Shown: positions 24,301-39,300 of the stretch, piece by piece
Layout of the letters: each line of letters opens with the position of its first letter
Position numbering within the stretch: position 1 is the first letter of the stretch
Program-made: the position numbers and the translations under genes
The notes under the pieces: model-generated
What the model saw: the letters and a program-made list of their open reading frames with translations, nothing else
Told to the model about the DNA's origin: nothing
Databases searched by the model: none
Assembly: GCF_900497805.2 (NCBI RefSeq)
Contig: NW_020954588.1
Location: 14,952,787-15,016,786, forward strand
Source of the DNA: Vombatus ursinus
Taxonomy: Eukaryota > Chordata > Mammalia > Diprotodontia > Vombatidae
Length of the DNA: 64,000 bases
Direction: 5' to 3'

Positions 24301-27300
24301 AGGAATTTTTAAGGAATTTTCTAACCTCAAGTCAGACAGTTGTTAGGGGCTATGGACCCTAATCAGCATCAGAAAAAGAAAGTTAAAAGAATAGATTTAA
24401 TCTTTGCCTGGAGTATTCTGCTGTCTTTTATTAACTTCCTAGCTGGGTATGAGAACCCTTCCCTAAAAGATCATCAGTCTGCCTTCATAAAGAAGAGATT
24501 TTCCAACCATTTAAATTCAGCACCTGGGAGCAGAGAGCAATAGATGATCTTGAGGAACTGAAGTAGCAGATGGCATCAGAGAATAGCTTGGTAACAGACT
24601 AACAGTGATTCTCGGTGGAGATGATGTGCTGGGGAGTAGAGATACAGTATTTAACCAGAGTCAGTAAGGAGCAACAAAATTATTTCATCAGAGTACATGA
24701 GCAGCTATGCAGCACTGGAGTTCTAACATGCCTTGGCAACATATGTTCCTTGGCCACATATGTTCTAGATGTCTGTGAATTCCTGTGAATAGGGAATGCA
24801 TGTTCTCTATGCCTCTCTCCACTAGTGGTGTGGTAAGAGTCTGTCCTATGTGTTCATGGGCTATCTTTGCTTTTCACCTCATTTGCTGTGATGTTTGATG
24901 AGATGGCTTGTTTTGAATTAATGCATCTTCTGGCTGGCTAATAAAAGTAAATGCAATACTGAGGGTTCATGAGCTAAGGTTTCTAGTGAGTCCTGATTCA
25001 CAGGGTGTCTCAAACTTGGAATAGCTTTTCTGAACATCCACATGTGTGGAGAAGAGGCTCAGGTGGTGGAGAACCACTGATATCAATGTTGATTAGGTTC
25101 TATATCATCACTAATACTGTATTTCAAGTTCATTATTGGTTAAATCTTTCCCTGAAGTTCTGATATTTCTTCCTTTTGTTGGAGGTTGGCCCTGGGTTCT
25201 TAAAAGCTATACCAGTAGATCCCAAACACTGGCAGGCCCTCCCAAGAGTGAAAGAACTTGAGTATGGTTCCGTGACATATTATATGTAACTTATTCAAGT
25301 CTGGAAAGACTCATCACCCAGGTTGGTTATGGGGTAATGAATTTTTCAGCCATATCAATTCTTAAAGAACATCTACTAAGTCATAAAGGCTTTTAGTCTT
25401 AATGGGCAGAAAGAATGCTCACATCAAAGACAAAGGCAGATTGCTGAAATATTGAAGTGTGTATTGGTTAAAAAGGTTTTTATGGGCTGGCCTGTAAAAC
25501 TAACCATCACTTATAAAGTTGTTCCTAAGCTAAGAACCACCCAAATTCAATTAGGGCACAAGCAAGAGATCCTTCTACTTTGCAATTATCTTGCAAAAAG
25601 AACTCTTCAAAGACCTTTTCTACTCATTGACTTTCTTTTAAATGACCTTGTTATTCTTTCTAATGATTAGGTACCTCTTATGTGTGGAGATTTAGGTAAT
25701 AATAGTAATGTTAAGTTTAGGCAAACTAACTATGACTTAGTGGAACCATGATATAGACAACTTCAATAACTATCGCTCTGATCATACCTTGACCAAGCAC
25801 TTGAGATTTGCACCAAGTGATATTCCTATATCAGCAAGACTCCAGTCATCATTTAGCACAGCTCCAGCATACATCAGTTGTAGGTACATCTTGCCTTGTT
25901 TATCCTCAGATAGTGGAATATGGAAGTAATCCTTTAAATGGATAATAAAAAATGGTGAAAAAAAGGACATTTCCAAGAAATTTCTAATAAAACCTCAAAT
26001 CAAAAATAGCCATTAAAATGAAAAAGAAAAAGAAAAAGCCTTAAACAGAATAGAGATGCATTTTTTTAAAAATATTCAGATAGTTCATATCTAGGAAAAA
26101 CAAAATTCGAGATGGTTATGGTAAAATCTGTCTACACTGTGGTGTAGCAGGTGTATTGTCCCTGCATTAATACTTAAGACTCAAATACTCTAATGTATCT
26201 GGGATCTCATCCATGTGTATATTCCCTTCAGTGAATCAGATTGCAACCCATCCATGACCATTTGTCCTATGTGACTTGTCCATGTCTTCCCATAAGTTGG
26301 ACAAAAGGAAGTCACTCATTGTGCTGAGGGCTTTCCTCACTTTCTCTTGGCATTGGGAAGGTACTGAAGAGGTCTAGAGGTTTTGGGGTGCTCCTAGATG
26401 CACAGAGGCACCCCAAGATCATGGCACTGAGCCCTGCCTGAAAGAATTCAACTCAAATCTTCTTCCAGCCAGAGAAAAAGTTTATTAGAGATAAAGCATA
26501 TAGGCCAGACTCCCAAGGAACCCAAACATCAGTATCGCTTGTAGGGATGAGCGGGCATGACAGTCTCAGCCTTTTGGGCATGAGAAATTCTCAGCCTCTA
26601 GGCGTGAGAGATTCTCAGTGTCTAAATGGGTGTTAGAGTGGATCTTTTATACACTTAAAGTACCTTTGGGTGGCCAGAGGAAGGGAGGGGGTTTGAAAAA
26701 AAGGGTCTAGGTGAGAATTCCATTTGAAGGGAATCTAAAAGTTTAAGGTTTTTCTGGGAATCATAGACAAACAGGAGCCAGGTTCTTTTTAGGGCTAGGG
26801 AGGAAGGCCCATCTGAATAAGATCAAAAGGCAAGGCTAAGGCTTTGGAAGGGAGATAAGGGGAGTCTATAAGGAATCTAAAAGTTTAAGGGTTTTCAACA
26901 AATGGGAGCCAAATTCCTTTTGGTGAAAAGGGACAAAGGTCTTGGCTTCTGAAACTGAATGATGGATGCATAACCCAGTACCAGTAAAGTACTCAGATGT
27001 GTTCTTGACAACATCCTTTACTCTGGTTTTCTTTCATAATTCCTAGTTTAGAATGTGTTATGTCCTGCTTACAATTGTCAGGCACCTCCTCCTTTCTCCT
27101 GTGTATGAAACTCATTTTCAGTTCTTTAACGTCTCTGGTACTCTGTGACTCACATCCACCCAAGAATAACAGAATACTTGTATTAAAATTATGAGAGAAT
27201 TTCAAGGAGAATTAGTTTTGATAGTTTAAATATAGATATATAAATGTACACACAGACATATATGCACATACAACAGTTAAATACAAGGTGGTTTGGGAAG

Positions 27301-30300
27301 GAGGCCTCTAGCAGTTATGGTGAGTAGGGAAGGTTTCATATGGAAGATGGTGGCTAAGCTGCATCTTAAAGGAAGTGAGGAACTTTGAGAAAAGGAGGTG
27401 AGAGAAGGAGGGAGGGCATTCCAGGCATGGGGGATGGCCAGTGCAAAAACTCAGAGATGAAGTGTTGTGAGTAAGGAACAAAGAAAAAGCCAGTTTGGCT
27501 AGATTGCAAAGTGTGGGAGGGAGAGTAACGTCCAATAAGGATGAAAAATAGCTTGGGGCCAGATTGTATAGAACTAAGAAAGCTAAATAAAGGAGTTACT
27601 AGTCCAGGCACATCCTATGCACTTCAGAAATACTTTTTGAAAGACAAGAAAAAGAAATTGAAAGAATGAGAATAGGCAAAGAGAAAACAAAACTACCACT
27701 TTGCAGATGATATGATGGTGTACTTAAAGAAACCTAGAGAATCAAATTAAAAATTAGTTCAAATAAGTAACAACCTTCAGCAAAGTTGCAGGATATAAAA
27801 TAAACCTACATAAATCATCAGCATTTCTATAAGTTACCAATAAAACCCAGCAGGAAGAGATAGAAAGAGAAATTCTATTTAAGATAACTATAGACAGTAG
27901 AATACTTTGGAGTCTACCTGCCAAGACAAATCCAGGAATTATATAAACAATTATAAAATACTTTTCAACCAAAGAAAGATCTAAACATCTGGAAACATAT
28001 TAATTGCTTGTGGGTAGGTGGAGCCAATATAATAAAAATGACAATTCTATCAAAATTAATTTACCTATTCAGTGTCATTCCAATCAAACTACCAAAGAAT
28101 TATTTTATGTAGCTAGAAAAAATAATGCCAAAATTTATTTGGGGGAACAAAAGGTCAAGCATATTGAGGAAATCAGTTTTTTAAAACGTGAAGAAATGTA
28201 GCCTAACAGTATCAGATTTCACAATATATCACAAAGAGGTAATCATCAAAAACAATCTGCTACTGGCTAAGAAATAGAGTGGTAAATCAGTAGAATAGAT
28301 TAGGTACACAATACACAGCAGTAAACGACCATAATAATCTGTTGTTGTTCAGTCATTTTTCAGTCGTGTCTGACTCATTGTGACCCTATTTGGGATTTTC
28401 TTGGCAGAGATACTGGAGTGGTTTGCCATTTCCTTCTGTAGCTCATTTTACACATGAAGAAACTGAGGCAAATAGAATTAAGTGACTTGCCCAGGGTCAC
28501 ACAGCTAATGAGTGTCTGAGTACAGATTTGAACTCAGGAAGATGAGTCTTCCTGACTCCTGACTTGGCACTCTATTCACCTAGCACCACCTAGCTGCCTG
28601 CAATCTAATTTTTTTTTTTTTGGTGAGGCAATTGAGGTTAATTTAATCTGATAAAGGCCTCATTTCTCAAATAACTGAGTCAAATTTATAAAAATAAGAG
28701 CCATTCTCCAATTGATAAATGATCAAAAATATGAACAGGCAGTTTTCAAAGGAAGAAATCAAAGCTATCTATGGTCATATAAAAATGTTCTAAGTCACTC
28801 TTAATTAGAGAAATGCAAATTGAAACAACTCAGCAGTACCACTTCACACCTATCAGATTGGCTAATATGACAGAAAATGAAAATAACAAATTCTAGAGGG
28901 GATGTTGAAAAATAGGAACACTAAGGCACTGTTGGTGGAGTTGTGAACTGGTCCAACCATTTTAGAGAATGATTTAGAACTATGGCTAAAAAGGTATCAA
29001 ACTACATACCTTTTGACCCAGTAATGCTGTTACTACTCAGGTCTTCCTGACTTCTGCCCTATATCTCTATCTAACTGCACCACATAGCTACTATTAGCTG
29101 ATAGAAAAAGCGCATGATGAAGAAAAGAGACTCGTTGAATTCAATAATGCATTTCTCCCAGAAATCATTATTTCATTTTCTTTTGGATCTCTGTTCTCTA
29201 ATAAGATTTATTCTAATGGATATAATAAATAATAATCATTCATATAGTACTGTAACTCATATTTATATAGCACTCTCTGGTTTGTAAAGTGCTTTGCTCA
29301 CAATAATCCTATGAGATTAACTATACAAATATCATTATCCCTTTTTTTACAGATTCAAAAATTGAGGTTCAAATACGTCAAATTACTTGGCCATGATCAC
29401 AAGGTTACCAAGTGTCAGAGATGTGATTATTACCCAGGTCTCCTTACTTCAAGTCCCTTGTTATTTCCATCATACAACATAATACAATAAACATCTATTA
29501 AGTGCCTACTATGTGCCAGACAATATGCTAAGTATAACATGCTGCCTCTCTGGAAGAAGTGTAATCTTATGCTTTCCATGAGCACAAAATTGTGTAGGAT
29601 TTAGGGCTAGATAGCATTTCATATTATAACCAATAGGCGTTGCTGTGAATAGTCAAGTTGGCCAACTGGTACTTGTGCCTTTCTACTCCCTCCCTCCCTT
29701 TTGGAAGGAGCTGGAGCAATACTCCCCAGACCTTTCTTATCTCTTTTCCAGACCAGGGCCAGTTCAGGATGTGACTATCTCTTTGGGCACCACCTTTTCT
29801 TCCCAATCCCCCTTTCAAGTTCAAGGTTGGAGATTTAATCAACCACACCATTTACAATAATTCGTTTGATTTTAATCTAGGGGCAATATAATGGCTCTCA
29901 TGTCCATAGGACTCCTTTCTTTGCTATTCGATGAAAAAATGATGAATGAAATCATAAGACTGTGAAGCCCTCAGTTAGGATAATTCCTACATTCTGACCT
30001 AATACTTAAATTGCATGTGTTTCCAACTAACCCCTGGCTTCCTCCATTCCTTTCTTAGCACAGACTTGAGGGAAGGGGGCAGCAGAGGGGGCAGAGGAGG
30101 GAGGAATAAGTATTTATATAGTGCCTACTATGTACCAAGTACTATGCAAAGTGCTTTACAAAAATTATCATATTAAGTATCTAGACACATAATGCAAGCC
30201 TGCATGACTGTTCATGAAACAAAGACAATGTAAAGGAAACAGCTTTTAGATAAAAAGTAAGGAGAAAAAAAATCTAATAACAGCTCCTATTATCAGATAG

Positions 30301-33300
30301 ACGTGGAGAAGGGAAGCAGGGAAAGGATAGATATGCTTGAAGAGATGATTATAAGGGAAGGGAATAGGTATTTATTAAGTACTTATTAAGATTGCTATGT
30401 TATTATTAATAAACACTTATTAATATTATTTATTTATTTATTATCAGAAGTTTCAGTCCTAATCCTTCATTCCAAGGGACCTTCACAAAGCCAAGCACAC
30501 ACTGTGAGCTCTTCTCTCATTGCCATAGCTCAATTTTCCCCTCTTTCTCTTAGAGACTTTTTAATGATTAAAAAAAAAAAATCTCTCCTAGGAAAGCAGA
30601 AAACTGGGAAAGAATTTTTACAATCAGTGTCTCTAATAAGAGCCTCATTTCTAAACTGTGTAGAGAACTAAGTCAAATTTATAAGAATACAAGTCATTCC
30701 CCAATTGATAAATGGTCAAAGGAAATGAACAGACAGTTTTCAGATGAAGAAATTAAAGCTATCTGTAGTCATATGAAAAAATGCTCTAAATCACTATTGA
30801 TTAGAAATGCAAATTAAAACAACTCTGAGGTACCATATCACACCTATCAGATTGGCCAACATAACAAAACAGGAAAATGATAAATGCTGGAGATGTGGGA
30901 AAATTGGAACACTAATGCATTGTTGGGGGAGTTATGAAGTGATCCAACCATTTTGTAGAGCAATTTGGAACTATGCCCAAAGGGCTATAAAAATGTGCAT
31001 GCCCTTTGACCCAGAAAAAGCACTTCTAGGGCTGTATCCTAAAGAGATCATAAAAATGGGAAAAAGATCTACATGTACAAAAATATTTATAGCAGCTCTT
31101 TCTGTGGTGGCCAAGAATTGGAAATTGAGGGGATGCCCGTCAATTAGGGAATGGCTAAACAAGTTGTGGTGTGTGAATGTAATGGAATACTATTGTGCTA
31201 TAAGAAATGATGAGCAGGCTGACTTCAGAAAAACCTGGAAAGACTTGTATGGACTGATACTGAGTGAAGTGAGCAGAACCAAGAGAATGTTATACACAGT
31301 AACAGCCACATTGTGGGATGACTAATTTCGAAAGACTTAGCCCTTCTCAGCAAAAGATCTAAGACATCTCCAAAAGTCTCATGATGGAAAATGCTATCCA
31401 CCTCCAGAGAAAGACCTATGGAGTTTGAATGCAGATTGAAGCATACCATTTGCTTTTTTTTTTCCTTCCATTTTGTTTTGTTTCTTCTTTCTTGTGGTCC
31501 TCCTACTGGTTCTAATTCTTCCTTACAACATGACTAATGTGAAAATACGTTTAATAGGAATGTGTATCTATAGCCTGTATCAGATTGCACACCATCTTGG
31601 GGAGGGAGAGGGAGAAAAATTTAAAATTCAAAAGCGTATTGAAGTGATTGTTGAAAACTAAAAACAAATTAATAAAAATATTTTAAAAATCCCTCCTATA
31701 GCTAAATTTTAAAGGTTGTTTTTTTTTAAAGCACAAGTGGGTGTTGCACTTTATCAAAGTTTTTTAATGCATCTATTGAGATAATCATATAGTATTGAAT
31801 GTTTTTGATTTTAATAAGATTATGTTGATTATTTTCCTAATGTTGAAACATACTCACATCACTTATGTGAATCCATTGTATCATAATGAATGTCTTCTCT
31901 TTCTATTTGATCACTCATAGCTCCTCCACTATCATCTTTCTCTTTAGCTCAGCTCCTTAGATAACTGGCAGGGGGCTAAAAACAGTGTCTCCCTCACTGT
32001 CTCTTCTGCTTATCCCATTTAGTCCCACAGTATTCTTTAGTCTTCACAGTATCACCTTCCTTCAGACTAAATTCCCTTTTTCAAAGTTCTGGGATATGAC
32101 TCAAATCCACCTCCCGGCTCAAATATCACCATAGTCCAAATCCCTCTCAGGGCTAAGGAGAAATACTTGACCCTTTGAACTCTAGAATTCTAGTTAGTTC
32201 TCTAACCTGTATTACAGTATAAAAAATATTTGGGGAGTTTTTTGGATCATAATCTCAATATGAGTCAGCTCTGCGACATGGTGCCCCAAAAGCTAATGTC
32301 ATCTTGGGCTGCATTAACAGAAGCGTAAGGAATAAGCTCTGTTTTGCTTGGTAGGGAGGGTAACTAGGAGCAATAAGCAGTAGGTGCAGAGAGGAGGATT
32401 TTGGTTTGATAGAGCAAAATTATTCCCCAAAATTCGAGTTAGTAAACCCTCACAAGAAGGCTTCCAGAAAAGTGTGGAGGAATGTTTGTTGAATACGTGG
32501 TAGAGAGGATTGTTATCGAGGTGCAGGTTGGACTGGTTGGTCTCTGAGGCTCTTTGCAACTCAGAGATCCTATGATTCCATGATGTGATGGTTCACTGAG
32601 TTCGCAGACCCATCAAAGCAGCCGAGTGGATAGGAAACAGCGCTAAATTTTGGAGGCCGCTGGTGGATGGGGATCAGGGAAAGTCTCAGGTACAAAAGTG
32701 GCACTGGAGTTAATGCCTGAAAAAAGTTATAGGTTTTAAGGTGTAGCAGTGAAGGAAAAACACACCTGGAATGTAAGACAGCTTTTCCAAAGGTGTGGGA
32801 GGCAGGAGAGGAAATGTTAATTACAGGGAACAACAAGTAAGCTTGGGAAAGTTGAGAACATGAGGACACGAAACCTTTCCGGAAAGAGAAGCTGAAGGCA
32901 GTTTGAGATGGGTTTTAAATGTCAAATACAGGAGTTGATGTTTTATACCAGAAGCTAAATGTTCTAGTTTGTCCTTTGTTCTCTAAGAGGACCATGACAT
33001 CTGGGAAGGTGATATTATCACCTGCAAGTGAATCGGATTTAAGTGAGGTAGGACTGTGCAAAATCACTAGCCTCCCCCTCTCCTTTGGAGCCATCTGAGT
33101 CCAGTGGCAAGATATAGATAAGGACAACTGTGGATGGCTCCCGATACAGTGGTCTTTCCCAGGTCTCAGTTTGTCTGAGGCAATGCCCATTCAGTGACTG
33201 AGATTAAGTAAGAAATGAGGCAAAAAATGGCCTCTTTTACCTAGTCAAAAAAAAAATCCATCTGGGAGGGGAAGACCCTCAGAGTTTCTGGCCAAAACAG

Positions 33301-36300
33301 AAACAATTGCTATTTACTTTCGATCTGAGCCGTCTGAACCCAAACGATGACCAGGTGAGGCTTGGGCTGGGATCTATTGTTGGCCAATCAGTGAGAGTCA
33401 GAGTGGTTTAGGTTTAAGGCTTAGTCCTTAAAAGAGAAACCTAGCTTGTAAACTCCAAGATATCTTGCGAGGTTTCAGCACAAAATTAATATTCCTTTGG
33501 GCAGAGCACCCGCAGGTAAGGCAATGATTCCCTTTGTGGATAGAGGGAGATCAGGGAAAGAGAGGAGACAGAGGAAGGGAGGAAGCTAAATAGGAAGCCA
33601 TCAAAGGTCCCTGACCAGGGCATTAATATGGTCTCACCTGTGCTTTAGGAATACCAATCAATGTTTTAGCTGCCTGAAGGATGTATAGGAGATAGGAGAG
33701 GTTAGATTCAGTAAGACCATTTAGGAGACAGTTGCAATAGTTTAGATGAGAAGTGATAAGGGCCTCAGATTCAGGTGGTTTGTCAGAGTGGAAAGACAGG
33801 AATGGATGGAAGAGATGTTGGAAAAGAGGAAGTGACAATAGAGCACCAGCCCTAGAGTCAGGAGGACCTGAGTTCAAATCTAGCCTCAGATACTTACTAG
33901 CTGTGTGACTCTGGGCGAGTTACTTAACCCCAATTGCCTCCAAAAAAGTTGTAAATGGAGGTCAGGGAGAAGGAAGGGTCATAAATGACTCCATGTTTGC
34001 AACATGGATAACTAGAAGAATAATGGTGCCTTTATAGGAATAGAAGAAGAAGGCTGGGTTTAGGATCAAAGTTAATGAATTCTCTTTTGAATATTTTGAG
34101 TTTGAGGTGCCTATGGAGCATCTTGGTCTAGATACCCAACAGGAAGTTGATGATGTGAGAGAGATGAGATCTGGATCTGCAAATGAGGGGTCATCTGCAT
34201 AGAGATGATGCTTAAGCCAATAGAGGCAGCCATGGAAATTTAGAAAGAACATTCAGGCGGGTAAGAAGAGAATCAGGAGGGTAATGTCAGTGAGGGAATG
34301 AACATATGCACCTATTCTATTACATTCTTTCAGGCAAATGGAATGCACTCCCTTCTCCTCTCTGCCTTTTTAGAATCTCTAGCTTTCTTCAGAGTTTATC
34401 TCAAGCCCAACCTTCTCAATGAAGCCTTTCATGAGCCCTTCCAGCAGCAAATATCTCTTCCCTTCAAAATTAGAGGCAGTTCTGCCTTAACAGACATGAC
34501 ATACTTGTTCCTAAAAATCACCTTATTATGCCACATTGCACAATAAAATTCACAGGGCTTATGGGGGAAATAGGGTCAGGGGCATTCTAATTCAGTCCTG
34601 GGGAAGTCACCACAGCTTTGGCACGGGGAACCTCTACAGTGGAATCCTGCTAAGTGACAACATAGCTGCCCCATAAGGGGCATGTGTGGGATCATCCTAT
34701 GACCAGGGACAGAAGACCTCTCTTCTGTGAGGTGACCTGGGGGACCATCTTCCCCTCACCCCCCACAGTTCTGGGCCCATTTTCACTGAGGCTATGTGCC
34801 CTAACCAACTCTGGCTGGGGTTTTGAATCTGGGGAAATGAATCTCTGGCATGGGAGCCAAAGAGGTTGGGTCATTGTGGTACCTGTTCTGGGGTAGGCTG
34901 GCATATTAGCAGCTTCCTGTCTTTCCTTCCTTACCTGCTTCTCCAGAACCCCATCTTTCCTTCCCTTAAGTGTTATGTCCCACCCTTCCCCCCACCCCCA
35001 ATAGCTCTCAATTCATTCTGGGTAGAGAAGATGGGGGTGACCTCTACAGGAGGGGAATGGCAGCCCCACCCCCACCCCTATGCGTGTCTCGCCAACAGGA
35101 TGACAAAAATGCACAGAAGCAAATACAAAATTCTTTTTATGAATAAACTGTCCTTTAATACATCAATCAGGTTGGAACAAATTTTCTAAACAAGTGTCAT
35201 AGCAGAACTGCCTGTGCTTTGGTTTATTTTATATATAATTACATATGTTTTCTCCCTGGTCAAATATAAACTTCCTGAGGGCAGGTATTCTTTCATATTT
35301 ATCTTTGTATCTCCAGTGCCTATATAGTGCCTGGCACATAGTAGGGATTTAATAAATTGCTTACTGATTGATTGATATTGTTATCATTATCATGAATTCC
35401 ATGAAAGGTCGGGCATCCCTCATGTGTGTGAGCACATGTGTGACAGCACATGTGTTGACAGATTCACACCTTTTTATTCCCTATTCCCCATTCGAATTTC
35501 CTTCCCCTGTTTCCCCATTGGTTGGGTACCATAGAAATTCAGCCTATCTGAAGTGCCCACTTTCCAATTACATCTCTCACTCCACACAATTCAGCTACCA
35601 GGCTCTTATTTGGGAACACCCCTTTTGATGTTAATCTGTACCTAACCTCAGAACCATTTTTGTTGGTCAGTCCATTCACCAACCAATTCCACTTTATGGC
35701 TTCTTAAAGTAACCTTTGTTCAACTTCCATCTAGCCTCCAGATTTTACCCCTGTGGAAACAAAAATCAGCCATTTCCCACACTCCCTCCCACAGTCCAAA
35801 CTGACTCAACTGCTGTCACGTAAGCATTCAACCCCTGATTGAGTGATATGCAGAAACGACAACCCCAACCACATTTTCCACAATAAGAAAGAATTTAGCC
35901 ATGCAAGACTTAAGAACTCTGTGAATGTTCACCTTTCTGAAGCTTAAGATTAGATTTAATGACAAAGTGAAACTCTTAATCAATATCCAAAATAGACTTC
36001 TATAATAAGTAAATCATGTTGGCAAAAATATCCATTAATTCCCAGTGCAGTCACCCTAGATCAAGTTCTGAGACCTTGACCAAGGCTGAGACCCTTGTAA
36101 CAGCCTCCTAATTGGTTTCCTTGACTTCACTCCATCTTATCTTCTGTTTATCCTTTACATAGCTACCAAAAAACGTTCCTAATCCATAGAAATTTTTACT
36201 CCCCAACTCAAAAACTTCTAGTAAAGTTTTTGACTCAAAAACCACCTAATGAATTAAATTAAAACTCCTTAATCTGGCATTTCCAGGCCTTCCACATTCT

Positions 36301-39300
36301 TTCTCCAACCTTTCTGGAGCCTTATTTCACAACACTACCCTTTAATAAATTTTATGCTTCAGCCAAACTTAGTTACATTCCCATTCTGACTACCCCTTCC
36401 CCTGCCCCAAGGGCCATCTCCAGTCATTTTGATCTATATCTTGCCATAGGACCCAGATGACTCCTGAGGAGAAAGTGATGCTGGTGACTTTCCACAGCCC
36501 TCTCTGTCATTGAAATCCAATTCACTTGCAAGTCATGGCTTCACCTTCCTGATGTCATGGTCCTCTTGGAGAACGAAGGATAAACAACAACAGTAACCCC
36601 TGTCCCAATATATACATTTACTTCTACAGTCTCTGTTTTGACATGGGAAATGAGACTTCTCTCATATCCCCTGCCTGCTGAAGTCCTTCCAAGTTTAGCT
36701 TACACATCCCCTTCCTGGAGCCTTCCTTAATCCTGAGATCTAAAATGACCTTCATCAAACCTTTCATGACATTCTATCTCTCCTATTCCCCACCCCTTTT
36801 GGACTGGATTGGATTCAAGGCCAGACATTGCAATTGCTGGCCAGACAGCTTCACCTGGCTTTAGTAAAGCTGTTTTTATAGTTCTCCTGGTATCTACGGG
36901 AATGCCAAACTGGTTATTTCCCATATTGGGTCACCTATTTGTTGACACAGCTTATTGTGTGCTTGTGAATCTCTTTATTAGGGCACCTCAGGTGACTGAA
37001 CTCTCATCAGTAGGACCTGACCAGTCAAGGTAGGGCCAAGGTGGCAGAAAGGAAAATGCTTGGATGGAATTTCTCTGCTGCCCAATTTGAATATTTAAAC
37101 ATTACTATCACTAAATTGAGGGCAGCTAAAGTGGCACAGTGTACTAGGCCTAGAGTCAGGAAGACCTGAATTCAAATTTGGCCTCATACATTTACTACCT
37201 GTGGTACCCTGTGCAAGTCACTTAACCTTGTTTGCCTCAATTCCTCATCTGTAAAATGAGCTGCAGAAGGAAATGGCAAATTATTCCAGTATCTTTGCCA
37301 AGAAAACCCCAAATAGGGTCATGAAGAGTTGTACATGATTGAAATAACTGAACAACAATAACAAATCATTAAATTAAAAAAAAAAGAATGTTTGGAATAA
37401 ACATTGTATAAATCACAAACCCAGTTAGTTTACTTGCCTGCCGTAAGTGCTTGAGGTCAGTCAAGACCCTAGCAGGGGCCCCAGTTTTGACAATGGCAGT
37501 GACAAGAAACAAGTCTTGGGAGAAGTCTGGGTAGGTCCAAGAGCCACTCTGTTCAGGTTGTGCAATCCAACAAACATTTAATTAGCACCTTCTATGCATA
37601 AGGTACTGTGCTTTTAAAGGAAAATTAAGATGGGGGCAGCTAGGTGGTGTCATGGATAGAGCACTGGCCTGAAGTCAAGAGGACGGGAGTTCAAATATGG
37701 CCTCAGACCAAACGCTTGACACTTACTAGCTGTGTGACCCTGGGCAAGTCACTTAACCCCAATTGCCTCACAAAACTACTACAAAAAAACCCAAAAAAAC
37801 AAAAAAATAAGATGGTCCTGTCTTTCAAGAACTTCACAATCTTAATCAAATCTCCAGTAGCAGTTTAGATGCATTATTTCAATAGTATAGAAGCAGTCAA
37901 ATTTTATAAAAGAATACTTTCCCCCAGAAAATATACCACCAGGTTACCATGTGAATTACTTGTTTACCAAGGAATTTCTTTGAGGCCTGGCAATCTCACA
38001 TCACACTGAGTCCTGTTTCTCCTATTCTGCTTGTTACATTTCCCTGAACGGTTTGTTTGATCCTGATAAACCTAGTCACAACTCAGATACTTCCTAAAGA
38101 AAATTAGTGAGTTGAATTTTGTTCTGGTCCAAAAGGACCTATGTATGTTCAGTTACCTCTCTGACTCCCATCTCAGGCTAAGCTAGATGGCTAAGGGTGG
38201 TCAGAGGTCCTAGGGCCCTACCCCATATCAGGCTAGGCACACTTTTCATTAAAATACATTGAAGCTGTCTTTGAGACTTAGTAAGCCCAGAGGACAAAAG
38301 GACTAGATTATAGTATAGTACAAAAGCCAAGGGTCTAGTCCTCTTTCCGGCTTCTGACTGGAGGACCAGCATGGACAAGAAACACCAAGCCAGGGAAGGT
38401 TGGCTCAATAGAATCAATGCTGGTTCTGGATCTTTCCCCTGCTCTGTCCTTTGTTGAACATCAGGTCAGATGTTCCTTCTGCATCTCATTCTGTTTCAGT
38501 TTTGACCCTGAGCTGCAAGTCAGTTGCTCAATTCATCACAAGAAGCATGGCTTTTGAGAGCTAATAAGAAAACACGTCTCAAGCCCTTCAGCAAATAGAG
38601 GTGTGGAATGAAGCACACATAGACACAGCCAATGAGTTTCTAAACATGCTAATTTATATAAGAAAGGATTCCATTGTGTGTGTGTGTTGAAGGGGAAGTG
38701 ATTAAAAAGTGACAATGATGTGGAATAAGAAAAGAGCACCAATAAAACATAAAACGATTTTTAAAAATAGGTATATGGTAAATAGAGTATTTGAATTTCT
38801 CACACTTTCAACTTTCTGTTTATTTGGAAGGAAAATTTAGAAGGCAACTAGATGGTGCCATAGAATGCTGAGGTTTGAATCAGGAAGACCTGAATTCAAA
38901 TCCTGTCTCAGGCACTTCATGAGCTGTGAGACCCTGGGCAAATCACTTAAATTCTTAGCCTCAGTTTCCTCGTGTATAAAATGAGAACAGTTGGATTCAG
39001 AGGTGTCTAAGGGCCTTTCTGGTTCTTCACATGATTATCTTCACAGTACTTCTCTCAAAGGGTTGTGTAGAAACTGAAATGAGATGATGTTTGGAAAGTA
39101 CTTTGCAAATTTTAAAGTATTGTAGAAACATGAGTAATCATTATTCTTAAGAGAATGCCAAATGCCATTCATATACCACATTTCGTGAATCTTAAATGAC
39201 AATGGCAAACGAATCAGTATTTCATAGGTTAACCAATGAAGCACTTACCTTAATCATCAGCTTCACAGCTCTTACTGTGTCCTCTGCCAAAACATCAAAA

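Larger units (their letters stand above)
16679..25787 (-). other. ANKUB1 intron 2
   Basis: The intron is crowded with MIR, L2, SINE, L1 and three hAT-type elements. A CA microsatellite lies at about 17358-17382. I recognise nothing in 17057-17357, 17706-18066, 18221-18759, 20301-20784, 22755-23799 (apart from CR1/L3-like scraps near 23650) or 24002-25787. The last stretch contains AATAAA near 24942 that could mark an old LTR. Confidence 0.75.
25932..39248 (-). other. ANKUB1 intron 1
   Basis: This is the largest intron seen. It holds a solo LTR, two L1 pieces and several L2 copies with nested SINEs. Stretches with nothing recognisable are 25932-26360, 26982-27289, 29546-30089, 31699-32584, 33191-33594, 34486-35254 (locally GC-richer, near 34600-35090), 35386-36054, 36791-37117 and 37851-38841. 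Confidence 0.75.

Noticed and set aside
30807-31325. 172-aa open frame as a host gene
   Set aside because: It is the C-terminal domain of L1 ORF2, followed by the L1 3' UTR and bounded by a target duplication.
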